A stretch of DNA of 64,000 nucleotides from Winogradskyella undariae (GTDB lineage: Bacteria > Bacteroidota > Bacteroidia > Flavobacteriales > Flavobacteriaceae), in NCBI RefSeq assembly GCF_013285155.1, contig NZ_JABTEL010000005.1:124001-188000 (forward strand), in the 5' to 3' direction. Shown here one piece after another: positions 36,263-45,500 of this stretch. The notes under the pieces were generated by a model. The model was given only the letters and a program-made list of their open reading frames with translations, had not been told where the DNA came from and did not search any database. The position numbers and the translations under genes are program-made. Positions within the stretch are counted from its first letter, which is position 1. Each line of letters starts with the position of its first letter.

Positions 36263-37741
36263 ATGAGTAAAAATCTTACGAGTAGAGCTGAAGATTATTC
36301 AAAATGGTATAACGAATTAGTTGTAAAAGCTGATTTAGCAGAGAATTCAGCTGTTAGAGGTTGTATGGTTATAAAACCTTATGGTTATGCTATATGGGAA
36401 AAGATGCAAGCAGAATTAGATAGAATGTTTAAAGAGACAGGACATGAAAATGCTTATTTTCCATTATTTGTACCAAAGAGTTTATTTGAAGCAGAAGAAA
36501 AGAATGCAGAAGGTTTTGCTAAAGAATGTGCTGTTGTAACACATTATAGATTACAGAACGATCCAGATAACCCAGGGAAATTAAGAGTAGATCCTGAAGC
36601 TAAGCTAGAAGAAGAGTTAGTGGTTAGACCTACAAGTGAAGCTATTATTTGGAACACTTATAAAGGTTGGATACAAAGTTATAGAGATTTGCCAATTTTA
36701 ATTAATCAATGGGCAAATGTAGTACGTTGGGAAATGCGAACACGTTTGTTTTTACGTACAGCAGAATTTTTATGGCAAGAAGGTCATACAGCTCATGCAA
36801 CAAAAGCAGAAGCGCTAGTAGAAGCAGAGCAGATGAATGATGTTTATGCAGAGTTTGCTCAAAACTTTATGGCAATTCCTGTTATACAAGGCGTGAAAAC
36901 AGAAAGTGAACGTTTTGCAGGAGCAATTGATACCTATTGTATTGAAGCTTTAATGCAAGATGGAAAAGCACTTCAGGCAGGGACTTCACATTTCTTAGGT
37001 CAAAATTTTGCAAAAGCCTTTGATGTTAAGTATACAAATAACGAAGGAAAGCAAGATTATGTATGGGCAACATCATGGGGGGTTTCTACACGATTAATGG
37101 GAGCCTTAATAATGACGCATAGTGATGATAAAGGTTTAGTATTACCTCCAAACTTAGCGCCATCTCAAGTTGTTATTGTTCCTATATTTAAGACGGATGA
37201 ACAATTCGAATTAATTTCAGAGAAAGCTCAAACTATTATTAAAGAATTAAAAGCTTTAGGCGTAAGCTGTAAGTTTGATAAAAGAACGACACACAGACCA
37301 GGGGCTAAATTTGCTCAACATGAATTGCAAGGTGTACCGTTACGTATTGCAATTGGCCCAAAAGATTTAGAAAATAATACTGTTGAATTAGCTCGACGTG
37401 ATACTTTAACGAAAGAGGTCGTTCAAATAGATGGTATTGCTTCAACTATAAAAGATCTTTTAACGGTAATTCAAGATGCGTTATATGCGAAGGCTTTAAA
37501 TTATAGAGATGAACATATCACTAAAGTTGATGATTTTGAAACTTTCAAAAAAGTTTTAGAAAATAAAACAGGATTTATTTCAGCGCATTGGGATGGTACT
37601 GCAGAGACCGAGAAAAAGATCAAAGAACTAACAAAAGCAACGATTAGATGCATTCCTATGGACAATGTTAAGGAAGATGGGGTATGTGTGTTTAGTGGTA
37701 AACCATCACAAGAAAGGGTGCTTTTTGCAAAGGCTTATTAA
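36263..37741 (+). CDS. proS: Prolyl-tRNA synthetase, short eukaryote/archaea-like type
   Basis: Charges tRNA-Pro. The 492 residues lack the large editing insertion of the common bacterial ProRS, which places it in the short archaeal/eukaryotic-like class. Class II motifs are seen as [31 protein letters not shown] and the motif-3 region [18 protein letters not shown]; an anticodon-binding domain follows, and the protein ends with a C-terminal Tyr (FAKAY), as in its class. The start is 16 bp after a near-consensus promoter box. Identification is secure. Confidence 0.97.
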   Translation: MSKNLTSRAEDYSKWYNELVVKADLAENSAVRGCMVIKPYGYAIWEKMQAELDRMFKETGHENAYFPLFVPKSLFEAEEKNAEGFAKECAVVTHYRLQNDPDNPGKLRVDPEAKLEEELVVRPTSEAIIWNTYKGWIQSYRDLPILINQWANVVRWEMRTRLFLRTAEFLWQEGHTAHATKAEALVEAEQMNDVYAEFAQNFMAIPVIQGVKTESERFAGAIDTYCIEALMQDGKALQAGTSHFLGQNFAKAFDVKYTNNEGKQDYVWATSWGVSTRLMGALIMTHSDDKGLVLPPNLAPSQVVIVPIFKTDEQFELISEKAQTIIKELKALGVSCKFDKRTTHRPGAKFAQHELQGVPLRIAIGPKDLENNTVELARRDTLTKEVVQIDGIASTIKDLLTVIQDALYAKALNYRDEHITKVDDFETFKKVLENKTGFISAHWDGTAETEKKIKELTKATIRCIPMDNVKEDGVCVFSGKPSQERVLFAKAY

Positions 37742-37769
37742 ATTATTTTAAAAAAAAATGAAATAATTG

Positions 37770-37799
37770 TTGCAGAAGTAAAAAAGAGTTGTATATTTG
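37770..37799 (+). promoter_or_regulatory. Promoter for tRNA-Glu and rpsT
   Basis: TTG at 37770-37772, a 19-nt spacer, and TATATTTG at 37792-37799 followed by C; a second TTG lies directly before the first. It is one of the best promoter matches in the window and drives the tRNA 51 bp downstream. Confidence 0.82.
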
Positions 37800-37850
37800 C
37801 ACCCGCAATGGAAACGTTGCTGGTTCATTAAAATATTAAAACAACAAAAT

Positions 37851-37922
37851 GGCCCGTTCGTCTATCGGCTAGGACGCATGGTTTTCATCCATGTAAGAGG
37901 GGTTCGACTCCCCTACGGGCTA
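37851..37922 (+). tRNA. tRNA-Glu (anticodon TTC)
   Basis: A 72-nt cloverleaf. Acceptor arms GGCCCGT and ACGGGCT pair with a first-position G-U; the anticodon stem CATGG/CCATG (37877-37881, 37889-37893) encloses TTTTCAT with anticodon TTC at 37884-37886; the T arm AGGGG-TTCGACT-CCCCT is standard. CCA is not encoded. It lies 25 bp before rpsT under the same promoter. Confidence 0.97.
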
Positions 37923-37947
37923 CAATTTTAATAAGAAAGAGATAACA

Positions 37948-38199
37948 ATGGCAAATCATAAGTCAGCTTTAAAAAGAATAAGAAGAAACGAAAAAAGACG
38001 TGTTCTTAACAAGTATCAACATAAAACAACTCGTAATGCTATAAAAAAATTACGTGAAATTACAGATGCTAAGGAAGCTCAAACAATGTTACCTTCTGTG
38101 ATTAGTATGTTAGATAAATTAGCTAAGAATAAAGTTATTCATTCTAACAAAGCTGGGAATTTAAAATCTCAGTTAACTAAACATGTTGCAGCAATATAA
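37948..38199 (+). CDS. rpsT: 30S ribosomal protein S20
   Basis: 83 residues, very basic, opening MANHKSALKRIRRNEKRRVL and containing NKAGNLKSQLTKHV, the S20 signatures. It binds 16S rRNA early in 30S assembly. An AAGAAAGAG purine stretch lies 5-15 nt before the ATG, one of the few Shine-Dalgarno-like sequences in the window. It appears to be read with tRNA-Glu and ends at a clear terminator. Confidence 0.98.
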   Translation: MANHKSALKRIRRNEKRRVLNKYQHKTTRNAIKKLREITDAKEAQTMLPSVISMLDKLAKNKVIHSNKAGNLKSQLTKHVAAI

Positions 38200-38226
38200 T
38201 TATTGTTTCTTTCAACGATATTAAAG

Positions 38227-38254
38227 AGTCTTTCCTTTTGGAAAGACTTTTTTG
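38227..38254 (+). terminator. Terminator after rpsT
   Basis: AGTCTTTCC and GGAAAGACT pair perfectly around TTTT and run into T6. Confidence 0.93.
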
Positions 38255-38364
38255 TTTTTAAGATATGTTTGAGTTTATATAATTACTATCTTACTACATC
38301 ATAAAAATTTAAAAAAGTTAGTCATACTTATAAGTACTACCTTTATACCTTAAAATAGATTAAA

Positions 38365-39246
38365 ATGCATAAAGCAGGTTTTGTAAATATTATAGGAAAT
38401 CCTAATGTTGGGAAGTCTACATTGATGAATGCTTTTATTGGTGAAAAATTATCAATAATTACATCTAAGGCGCAAACAACTAGACATAGAATTTTAGGAA
38501 TTGTTAATGGCGAAGATTTTCAGGTCATTTTAAGTGATACGCCTGGTATTATTAAGCCCGCTTATGAATTACAGGCTTCTATGATGGACTTTGTAAAGTC
38601 TGCCTTTGATGATGCTGATGTTTTAATTTATATGGTTGAAATAGGCGAGAAAGAGTTGAAAGATGAAGCCTTTTTTAATAAAATTACCAATTCTAAAATT
38701 CCTGTTTTATTATTATTAAACAAGATTGATAATTCTAATCAAGAGCAATTAGAAGAACAAGCGCAATTATGGCAACAAAAAGTACCTAATGCAGAGTTTT
38801 TTCCAATATCAGCTTTAGAAGGCTTTAATGTTCAGAATGTATTTGATAGAATTATAGAGTTATTACCTATGTCTCCTGCATTTTATCCAAAAGATCAATT
38901 AACAGATAAGCCAGAGCGTTTTTTTGTAAATGAGGCGATAAGAGAAAAAATATTATTGCATTACAAAAAAGAAATTCCGTACGCAGTTGAAGTCGATACA
39001 GAAGAGTTTTTTGAAGAGGATGAGATCATTAGAATGCGTTCTGTTATTATGGTTGAACGTGAGACCCAAAAGGGGATTATTATTGGTCATAAAGGATCTG
39101 CTTTAAAACGTGTTGGTATTGAAGCACGTAAAGATTTAGAGAAATTCTTTGGGAAACAAGTACACTTAGAATTGTATGTTAAGGTCAATAAGAACTGGAG
39201 AAGTAATCAGTCGCAATTAAAACGTTTTGGTTATAATCAACGATAA
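38365..39246 (+). CDS. era: GTPase Era
   Basis: Binds the 3' end of 16S rRNA during 30S maturation. 293 residues. G1 GNPNVGKST (11-19), G3 DTPG, G4 NKID in the GTPase domain; the C-terminal KH domain has VIMVERETQKGIIIGHKGSA and ELYVKVNKNWR. Its last 10 nt overlap the end of the convergent minus-strand gene at 39237. A variant -7 box (TACCTTTA at 38338-38345) lies 19 bp upstream. Confidence 0.98.
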   Translation: MHKAGFVNIIGNPNVGKSTLMNAFIGEKLSIITSKAQTTRHRILGIVNGEDFQVILSDTPGIIKPAYELQASMMDFVKSAFDDADVLIYMVEIGEKELKDEAFFNKITNSKIPVLLLLNKIDNSNQEQLEEQAQLWQQKVPNAEFFPISALEGFNVQNVFDRIIELLPMSPAFYPKDQLTDKPERFFVNEAIREKILLHYKKEIPYAVEVDTEEFFEEDEIIRMRSVIMVERETQKGIIIGHKGSALKRVGIEARKDLEKFFGKQVHLELYVKVNKNWRSNQSQLKRFGYNQR

Positions 39247-39737
39247 GGTTTAAGTATTTTATGCATAAAGCTATTTAATAGCTGCATTTCTGGCTTTCCT
39301 TTTGCGCGACCTATTCTTCCTGCAAAATATAGTAAGCACCAAATAAGGATCATAAATAGTGACAGGGATAATTGTAATGCAAAAGAGTTTCCTAGGTTCG
39401 CATTTGTGTAAGCCCAAATGCCAAATCCAAAAAATAAGGCAGCTACAATAAAATGAAAAAACATAAACATGGTCCAAACAGTAGGGTTTGGACCAAATAA
39501 GCCACTTACAATAGCTCTATCTTCACTAGCTTCATTAATTTCTAGATGTAACTGCGGTGACCAAAAATGTTGGTTTTTTTTAAGAAACCTTATAAATACA
39601 TGGTTATCTACTCTAGAAACTATAAATTCTGTTTGATTTTTTTTATTCTCTTCAAAACTTTCTAATATAGAATTGTTATTTGCCGGAATTTCCAGTTTAA
39701 AACGTGGTCTTAGAACGATTTCATTAGAGATTGTCAT
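39237..39737 (-). CDS. Small membrane protein of unknown function
   Basis: 166 residues. A soluble N-terminal half (1-95) with LRPRFKLEIPANNN and VDNHVFIRFLKKNQHFWSPQ precedes two hydrophobic segments (about 99-119 and 124-146: FMFFHFIVAALFFGFGIWAY and LSLSLFMILIWCLLYFAG) and a short basic tail, so it should be an inner-membrane protein. I do not recognise the family. It starts 24 bp after the OmpA-family gene and may be the last gene of the adhesin/PorP/OmpA operon. Its 3' end overlaps era by 10 nt. Confidence 0.75.
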   Translation of the reverse strand: MTISNEIVLRPRFKLEIPANNNSILESFEENKKNQTEFIVSRVDNHVFIRFLKKNQHFWSPQLHLEINEASEDRAIVSGLFGPNPTVWTMFMFFHFIVAALFFGFGIWAYTNANLGNSFALQLSLSLFMILIWCLLYFAGRIGRAKGKPEMQLLNSFMHKILKPYR

Positions 39738-39761
39738 ATTTTTTTTGAAATAAAAATTCTT

Positions 39762-41645
39762 TTAACGTAAAATTAGAAATTCACAACGTCTGTTAATAGA
39801 GTGTTCTGTTTCTGTACAGTTATCGCCACAAGGAACTAAGGGGCGGGTTTTTCCGTATCCTTTAGATCTTAAACGTGATCTTTTTATTCCATTTTCTACT
39901 AAATATTCTAATGTAGCAAGTGCTCTTTTTTCAGAGAGTTCTAAATTAAATAGCTCACTTGATCTAGAATCTGTGTGTGCACCAAGTTGAATTTCCATTC
40001 TTGGGTACTTTACTAATAATTCCACTAATACATCAAGAGTTTTTGCTGCTTGAGGTTTAATATCCCATTGACCAAAATCGAAATAAATATTTTCTAATTC
40101 AATATAAGTATTACCATTACCATCATCAATTACAATTTCTTCAGCATCTTTATAAGCTCTAATTTTTAATTGAATATTAAATTGAATATTACCTTTGTCA
40201 TTAGTATCAAAATATTCAATATGAGGAATGTATTTAGGTTGGTATCCTTCTATAGAATAGCTTTGATTAGGTCTTATTAAGAATTTATATTTACCATATT
40301 TATCAACGATTTCTTCTCCAATTTTATGTCCTTTTTTGTCATATAAAACAACGATGGTATTTGGTAGTATTTGACCTGTTACGATATCTGTAACTAAGCC
40401 CTCTAAATAATAGTGTCTTTCTTTCTCTAAGCGCTTAAAAGTATAAATATTGTCTAGACCAGCTCTGTTTGACGAAATGAAACCTGTATTTAATGAATCA
40501 ATAAGTACAAAGGAAAAGTCATCTTTTTCACTATTTATAGTTTCTCCTAAATTTAAAGCTTCTAAAAATTTATTGTTTTTAAAACTACTTGCAAAAATAT
40601 CTAAACCACCAAATCCGTGCTTACCATTAGAAGAGTAATATAGGGTAGTGTCTTTTGCGATATAAGGAAATTGTTCTCTTCTTACAGAATTAATTGAGCT
40701 TCCTAAATTAATGGCTTGACCAAATGATCCGTCTGAGAATAAGTCGACATAAAAAATATCAAATTCCCCAAGTGTTCCAGGCATATCACTTGAAAAATAT
40801 AATTTATCTTCCTTCTTATTAAGGGTAGGGTGCATGGTTGAATAAGTATCACTAGAGAAAGAGACAGGTTTTATATTTGTCCATTGACCTTCAATTAATT
40901 GGGCGCTAAATATACTTACGACAGAAATTTTTGTAGAGTCTAAACTAATTCGTTTTTTTAAATTTCTAGAGAAATACATTGTTTTGCCGTCTTTTGTAAA
41001 TACAGCATTACTTTCGTGTTGTTTTTCTTTATTAATCTCTTTACTTAAGGGTTGAATACTATCTAAGTCTATTTCACCTTCTTCAGAGAGTTTAGTTTCG
41101 TATAAATCTAAGTAAGGTTTGCCGTTCCAATGATAGTTTGGGTATTTAATGTTTTTTGTTGAGGCAAAAACAATCTTATCTGCATTTAGTGCTATGCCAA
41201 AATTAGACCCTCCAACATCTTCTGTAAGATTTTTTAATTCGTAATTATAAGGAACTATTTTTTCTAATAAAGCTTTAAAATTTGGGGTATTTATTTTGTC
41301 GTCTAAGTATAATGTAGATATCTCATCAGCTTGTTTGTAATTTTTTGTTCCTTTTAAAACTTCATAATATTTAAAATAGAAAGACTCTGTTAGATTTTTG
41401 TTTGTTTTTGTATTATAAATCTTTTTATACGTTTTATAGGCTTTTTCATAATCCGTATTATAATAATAGCAATCACCTAATTTTTCTAAATTTTCTAACG
41501 TTTTAGGAAGCGTTGTGAAGATTTCAGCTGCTTCTAAGTAAGCTTTATTTTTGTATAAAATATCAGCTCTTCTTTGTGATTGAGAAAAACAGAGCGTACT
41601 GATCATTAAAAGGACTAATATGATATAAAATTTATGTGTTTTCAT
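39762..41645 (-). CDS. OmpA-family protein with PD40 propeller (T9SS/adhesin accessory)
   Basis: 627 residues from the chosen start, where the signal peptide MKTHKFYIILVLLMISTLCF begins; the frame opens at 41681, overlapping the upstream stop. A TPR-like N terminus (ADILYKNKAYLEAAEIFTTL, then YYNTDYEKAYKTYKKIY) is followed by PD40-type beta-propeller blades (KTMYFSRNL, DKLYFSSDMPGTLGEFDIFY, TTLYYSSNGKHGFGGLDIFA), a carboxypeptidase-regulatory-like domain (EGLVTDIVTGQILPNTIVV) and a C-terminal OmpA domain (NIYFDFGQWDIKPQAAKTL, LGAHTDSRS) that binds peptidoglycan. The TPR/PD40/CPD/OmpA order is that of PorE-like proteins. It follows porP/sprF with a 10-bp gap. Confidence 0.92.
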   Translation of the reverse strand: MKTHKFYIILVLLMISTLCFSQSQRRADILYKNKAYLEAAEIFTTLPKTLENLEKLGDCYYYNTDYEKAYKTYKKIYNTKTNKNLTESFYFKYYEVLKGTKNYKQADEISTLYLDDKINTPNFKALLEKIVPYNYELKNLTEDVGGSNFGIALNADKIVFASTKNIKYPNYHWNGKPYLDLYETKLSEEGEIDLDSIQPLSKEINKEKQHESNAVFTKDGKTMYFSRNLKKRISLDSTKISVVSIFSAQLIEGQWTNIKPVSFSSDTYSTMHPTLNKKEDKLYFSSDMPGTLGEFDIFYVDLFSDGSFGQAINLGSSINSVRREQFPYIAKDTTLYYSSNGKHGFGGLDIFASSFKNNKFLEALNLGETINSEKDDFSFVLIDSLNTGFISSNRAGLDNIYTFKRLEKERHYYLEGLVTDIVTGQILPNTIVVLYDKKGHKIGEEIVDKYGKYKFLIRPNQSYSIEGYQPKYIPHIEYFDTNDKGNIQFNIQLKIRAYKDAEEIVIDDGNGNTYIELENIYFDFGQWDIKPQAAKTLDVLVELLVKYPRMEIQLGAHTDSRSSELFNLELSEKRALATLEYLVENGIKRSRLRSKGYGKTRPLVPCGDNCTETEHSINRRCEFLILR

Positions 41646-41655
41646 CTGTTTTTGA

Positions 41656-42594
41656 TTAGAAAAATCTTGGAGATTTATCATAGCCTTTACCGAACTTTTC
41701 TATGTTAAATAATAAAAAGACTTCGTGAGAGCCAGAATTAAATTCTCCTAAGTTAGTGAGTGTATAATCGTATGCATAACCAATTCTAATTGCGGATGAT
41801 ATTGAGAAATTAATCATTCCAGTAACTGAATCGTCGTAGCGATAACCTGCACCAAATTCTAGTTTATCATACATCAATATGTTTGCTGTAAGATCTACTG
41901 ATATAGGTGCGCTATTAACATACTTTGTCATAAAAGCAGGTTTAAATTTTAAATTTTCATTTAAATTGAAAACGTAACCTCCTGTGAAAAATAAGTGTAC
42001 ATTTTCTGAAGCTTCAGAGACAATACCACTTTCATCTTTAAGGTGTTTTGATTGTAGTAAATTTGGTGCAGATAATCCTACATAATATTTTTCAGAAAAA
42101 TAATATAGACCAGCACCAATATTAGGGAAGGTTCTATTTATATTTTCAGAAAAAGCGGGATCTTCATTAACTTGATCAGAATAAGTAAAACCATCAAAAT
42201 TTGTACTAAAAAATGTTGCTCCTGCTTTTATTCCAAAGGACAATTTTGAATTTAGACCAATAGGAAGCACATAAGCAACATCAGCATACGCACTAGTTTG
42301 TTTTACAACATCACCAATTTCATCATGTACAATAGAAATACCTCCTTCTAATTGATCAGTAAGTTTTGTATGACCAAAAAATGTTCCAGTTGTAGGGCCA
42401 CCAACAGAGCCAACCCATTGTGATCTGTAAAGTATGCCTAAATTTATATTAGTATCATCATCAAGAGCGTACGCAGGATTCACTACACTCATATTATACA
42501 TATATTGTGTAAATTGCGGATCTTGTTGTGCATGCGATGAGAAGCTTAATAATGAGATTATTATCGCAATACTATATGTTATTTTATTTGTCAT
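41656..42594 (-). CDS. PorP/SprF-family T9SS membrane protein
   Basis: 312 residues. Signal peptide ending SSHAQ, then QDPQFTQYMYNMSVVNPAYA, the diagnostic start of PorP/SprF proteins, followed by YRSQWVGSVGGPTTGTFFGH and amphipathic strands of an outer-membrane barrel. SprF is needed for secretion of the adhesin SprB in Flavobacterium johnsoniae, and genomes often pair a PorP/SprF gene with a type B CTD protein. Here it lies 4 bp after the giant adhesin gene, so it is the likely cognate outer-membrane partner. Confidence 0.95.
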   Translation of the reverse strand: MTNKITYSIAIIISLLSFSSHAQQDPQFTQYMYNMSVVNPAYALDDDTNINLGILYRSQWVGSVGGPTTGTFFGHTKLTDQLEGGISIVHDEIGDVVKQTSAYADVAYVLPIGLNSKLSFGIKAGATFFSTNFDGFTYSDQVNEDPAFSENINRTFPNIGAGLYYFSEKYYVGLSAPNLLQSKHLKDESGIVSEASENVHLFFTGGYVFNLNENLKFKPAFMTKYVNSAPISVDLTANILMYDKLEFGAGYRYDDSVTGMINFSISSAIRIGYAYDYTLTNLGEFNSGSHEVFLLFNIEKFGKGYDKSPRFF

Positions 42595-42598
42595 TTAA

Positions 42599-45500
42599 TT
42601 ATCTATTTAAATAGACCCTCCCTTGTTTTGGTTCTCGTTCTCCATCATTAAACTCTAATATGTAAAAATAGACACCAGAAGGTAATACAGAGTTGTCTTT
42701 TTTACCTGTTCCATTCCATTTAGGTGAATTAATATTCCCTTCATAAAATATATTACCATATCTATTATAGATGCTTAATTTAAAATTTGGGTATAAATCA
42801 TTTAAGTATAAAATATCAAAAACATCATTAATTCCATCTCCATTAGGTGAGAATCCATCTGGTATTAAGAGTTCTTCAACACATGAAACTAAATTAAGAG
42901 TAAACTCTAACCTAGTGTTACTTTGACAACCATATTCGGATTGATAAGCAGCATAATACGTTAAGCCATTTATTAGGGTTTCTGTAGAATCATATGGGGT
43001 TCCATTTGTTGATTCGTCATACCAAATTATATCATTATCTTCAACAGAGACGATATTGTTTGTTAAATCGGCAACAGTTAAAATATCCCCTAAACAATAT
43101 TCAATGTCATTATTTATAATTTCAGGTATTAATGATTCTTGGATTTCAATTTCAAATGGCTCTAAAGTGTCTGTTATTGCACTACAGTTCTGATTTAATG
43201 CAAAAAGATGAATTATTGTTATTATACTATTTCCTGGATTACTTAATAATGAAGCAGGAATTACTAGAGCAGCATTACCATCAATTATTGTTATTATTGT
43301 TGTATTAATAGAATTGTTTGATCCGGTTATTGAGTATTCTATAGAATAATCAGCATCGGTTAATTGAGTCGCATTTGTTATATTAATGACAATGTCTTCA
43401 TTGTTTTGACAAACAAAATTATCATCCATTTGTAATGTTAGTCCCGTAGCATTCGGTATTTCTAGTATTGTTACGGTTACTGTTGCAGTATCTGTAATAT
43501 TACACTCAGTAGAAGTTAATGTGTATGTATAATCACCAGCTTGATCTATATTTGGGTCAAATTCTCCTGTTCCACTAGCTAATGATGGTGTCCATATTCC
43601 TCCTGCATCTGGAGTACCACCTAGATTATCAAATAAATCAGTAATAGTATCATTAGAACATATATTAATAATGTTATCATTACCCGCATTTGGTGGTGCA
43701 ATAAGTGTAACAGTAACAGAAGCTGTTGCCTCAGGGCAGGTAGATGAGGTATTTGAAACAGTATAAGTGTAAATGCCAGGCGCATCAACATTAGGATCAA
43801 AAAGACTTGAACCACTAGTTAATGCAGGACTCCATTCTCCTCCTAGTTGAGGTGTACCTTCTAAAACATCGTATAAATCAATCGTGTTTAATTCGTCTGA
43901 GCAGAATTCAACAGAACCGTTAGCACCTGCATCATTTGGATTTGAAATAGTTATAATCATACTAGAAGAACTTGTACTACATGAATTAGTTACTTCATAT
44001 GTATAAGTGCCAGCTACATCAATACTAGGATCAAATATATCTGTTCCACTATTTAATAAAGGAGTCCATGTTCCTCCAATATCAGGTGTTCCATTAAGGC
44101 TTTCATATAGGTTAACTATATCAGTACTGCAAATATCTATTGTAGTGTTTGTACCAGAATTAGGTTCTTGTAAAATAGAAACTTCTACGTTTGCTGAAGA
44201 ATCAGGACAAGAGGCTGTGCCTAATATTGTGTAGGTATAAGTTCCTGCCGTATCAAAAGAGGGATCAAAAAGTCCAGTTCCACTATTAAGGGTCGGTGAC
44301 CAAGTACCACCAGTGCTTGGTGTGCCATTTAAATTATTAAAAAGATTAAAAGGACTGTCGTTTTCGCAAACTTCTACAGTTCCATTTTCACCTGCGTTTT
44401 CATAAGCTGAAATAGATATATCTACTGTTGCCGTAGCATAACCACAAGAAGAAGAAGGGTCACCAATAGTATAAGTATATATGCCACTAGGGTCTATAGT
44501 AGGATCAAATATATTTGTACCACTGTTAAGAGATGGTGACCAAAAACCTCCGGTTTCAGGTGTTCCATTAAGAGTTTCAAATAAATTAATTGTATTTTCA
44601 TTATTACTACAAATATCTAGTACTGCATTTGAACCTGCGTCAGGTACTTGTAAAATAGAAACTTCAACGTTTGCTGAAGAATCAGGACAAGAGGCTGTGC
44701 CTAATATTGTGTAAGTATAAGTTCCTGCCGTATCAAAAGAGGGATCAAAAAGTCCAGTTCCACTATTAAGAGCAGGAGACCAATTACCACCAGTGCTTGG
44801 TGTGCCATTTAAATTATTAAAAAGATTAAAAGGACTGTCGTTTTCGCAAACTTCTACAGTTCCATTTTCACCTGCGTTTTCATAAACTGAAATAGATATA
44901 TCTACTGTTGCCGTAGCATAACCACAAGAAGAAGGGTCACCAATAGTATAAGTATATATGCCACTAGGGTCTATATTAGGATCAAATATATTTGTTCCAC
45001 TATTAAGAGACGGTGACCAAAAACCTCCATTTTCAGGTGTTCCATTAAGAGTTTCAAATAAATTAATTGTATTTTCATTATTACTACAAATATCTAGTAC
45101 TGCATTTGAACCTGCGTCAGGTACTTGTAAAATAGAAACTTCAACGTTTGCTGAAGAATCAGGACAAGAGGTAGTGCTTAATATTGTATAGGTATAAGTT
45201 CCTGCTGTATCAAAAGAGGGATCAAAAAGTCCAGTTCCACTATTAAGAGTAGGGGACCAAGTACCACCAGTACTTGGTGTGCCATTTAAGCTATTAAAAA
45301 GATCAAAAGGACTGTCGTTTTCACAAACTTCTATAACTCCATTTTCACCTGCATTTTCATAAACTGAAATAGATATATCTACTGTTGCCGTAGCATAACC
45401 ACAAGAAGAAGGAGAACCAACAGTGTATGTGTAAATACCACTAGGGTCTATAGCAGGATCAAATATATTTGTTCCACTATTAAGAGACGGTGACCAAAAA

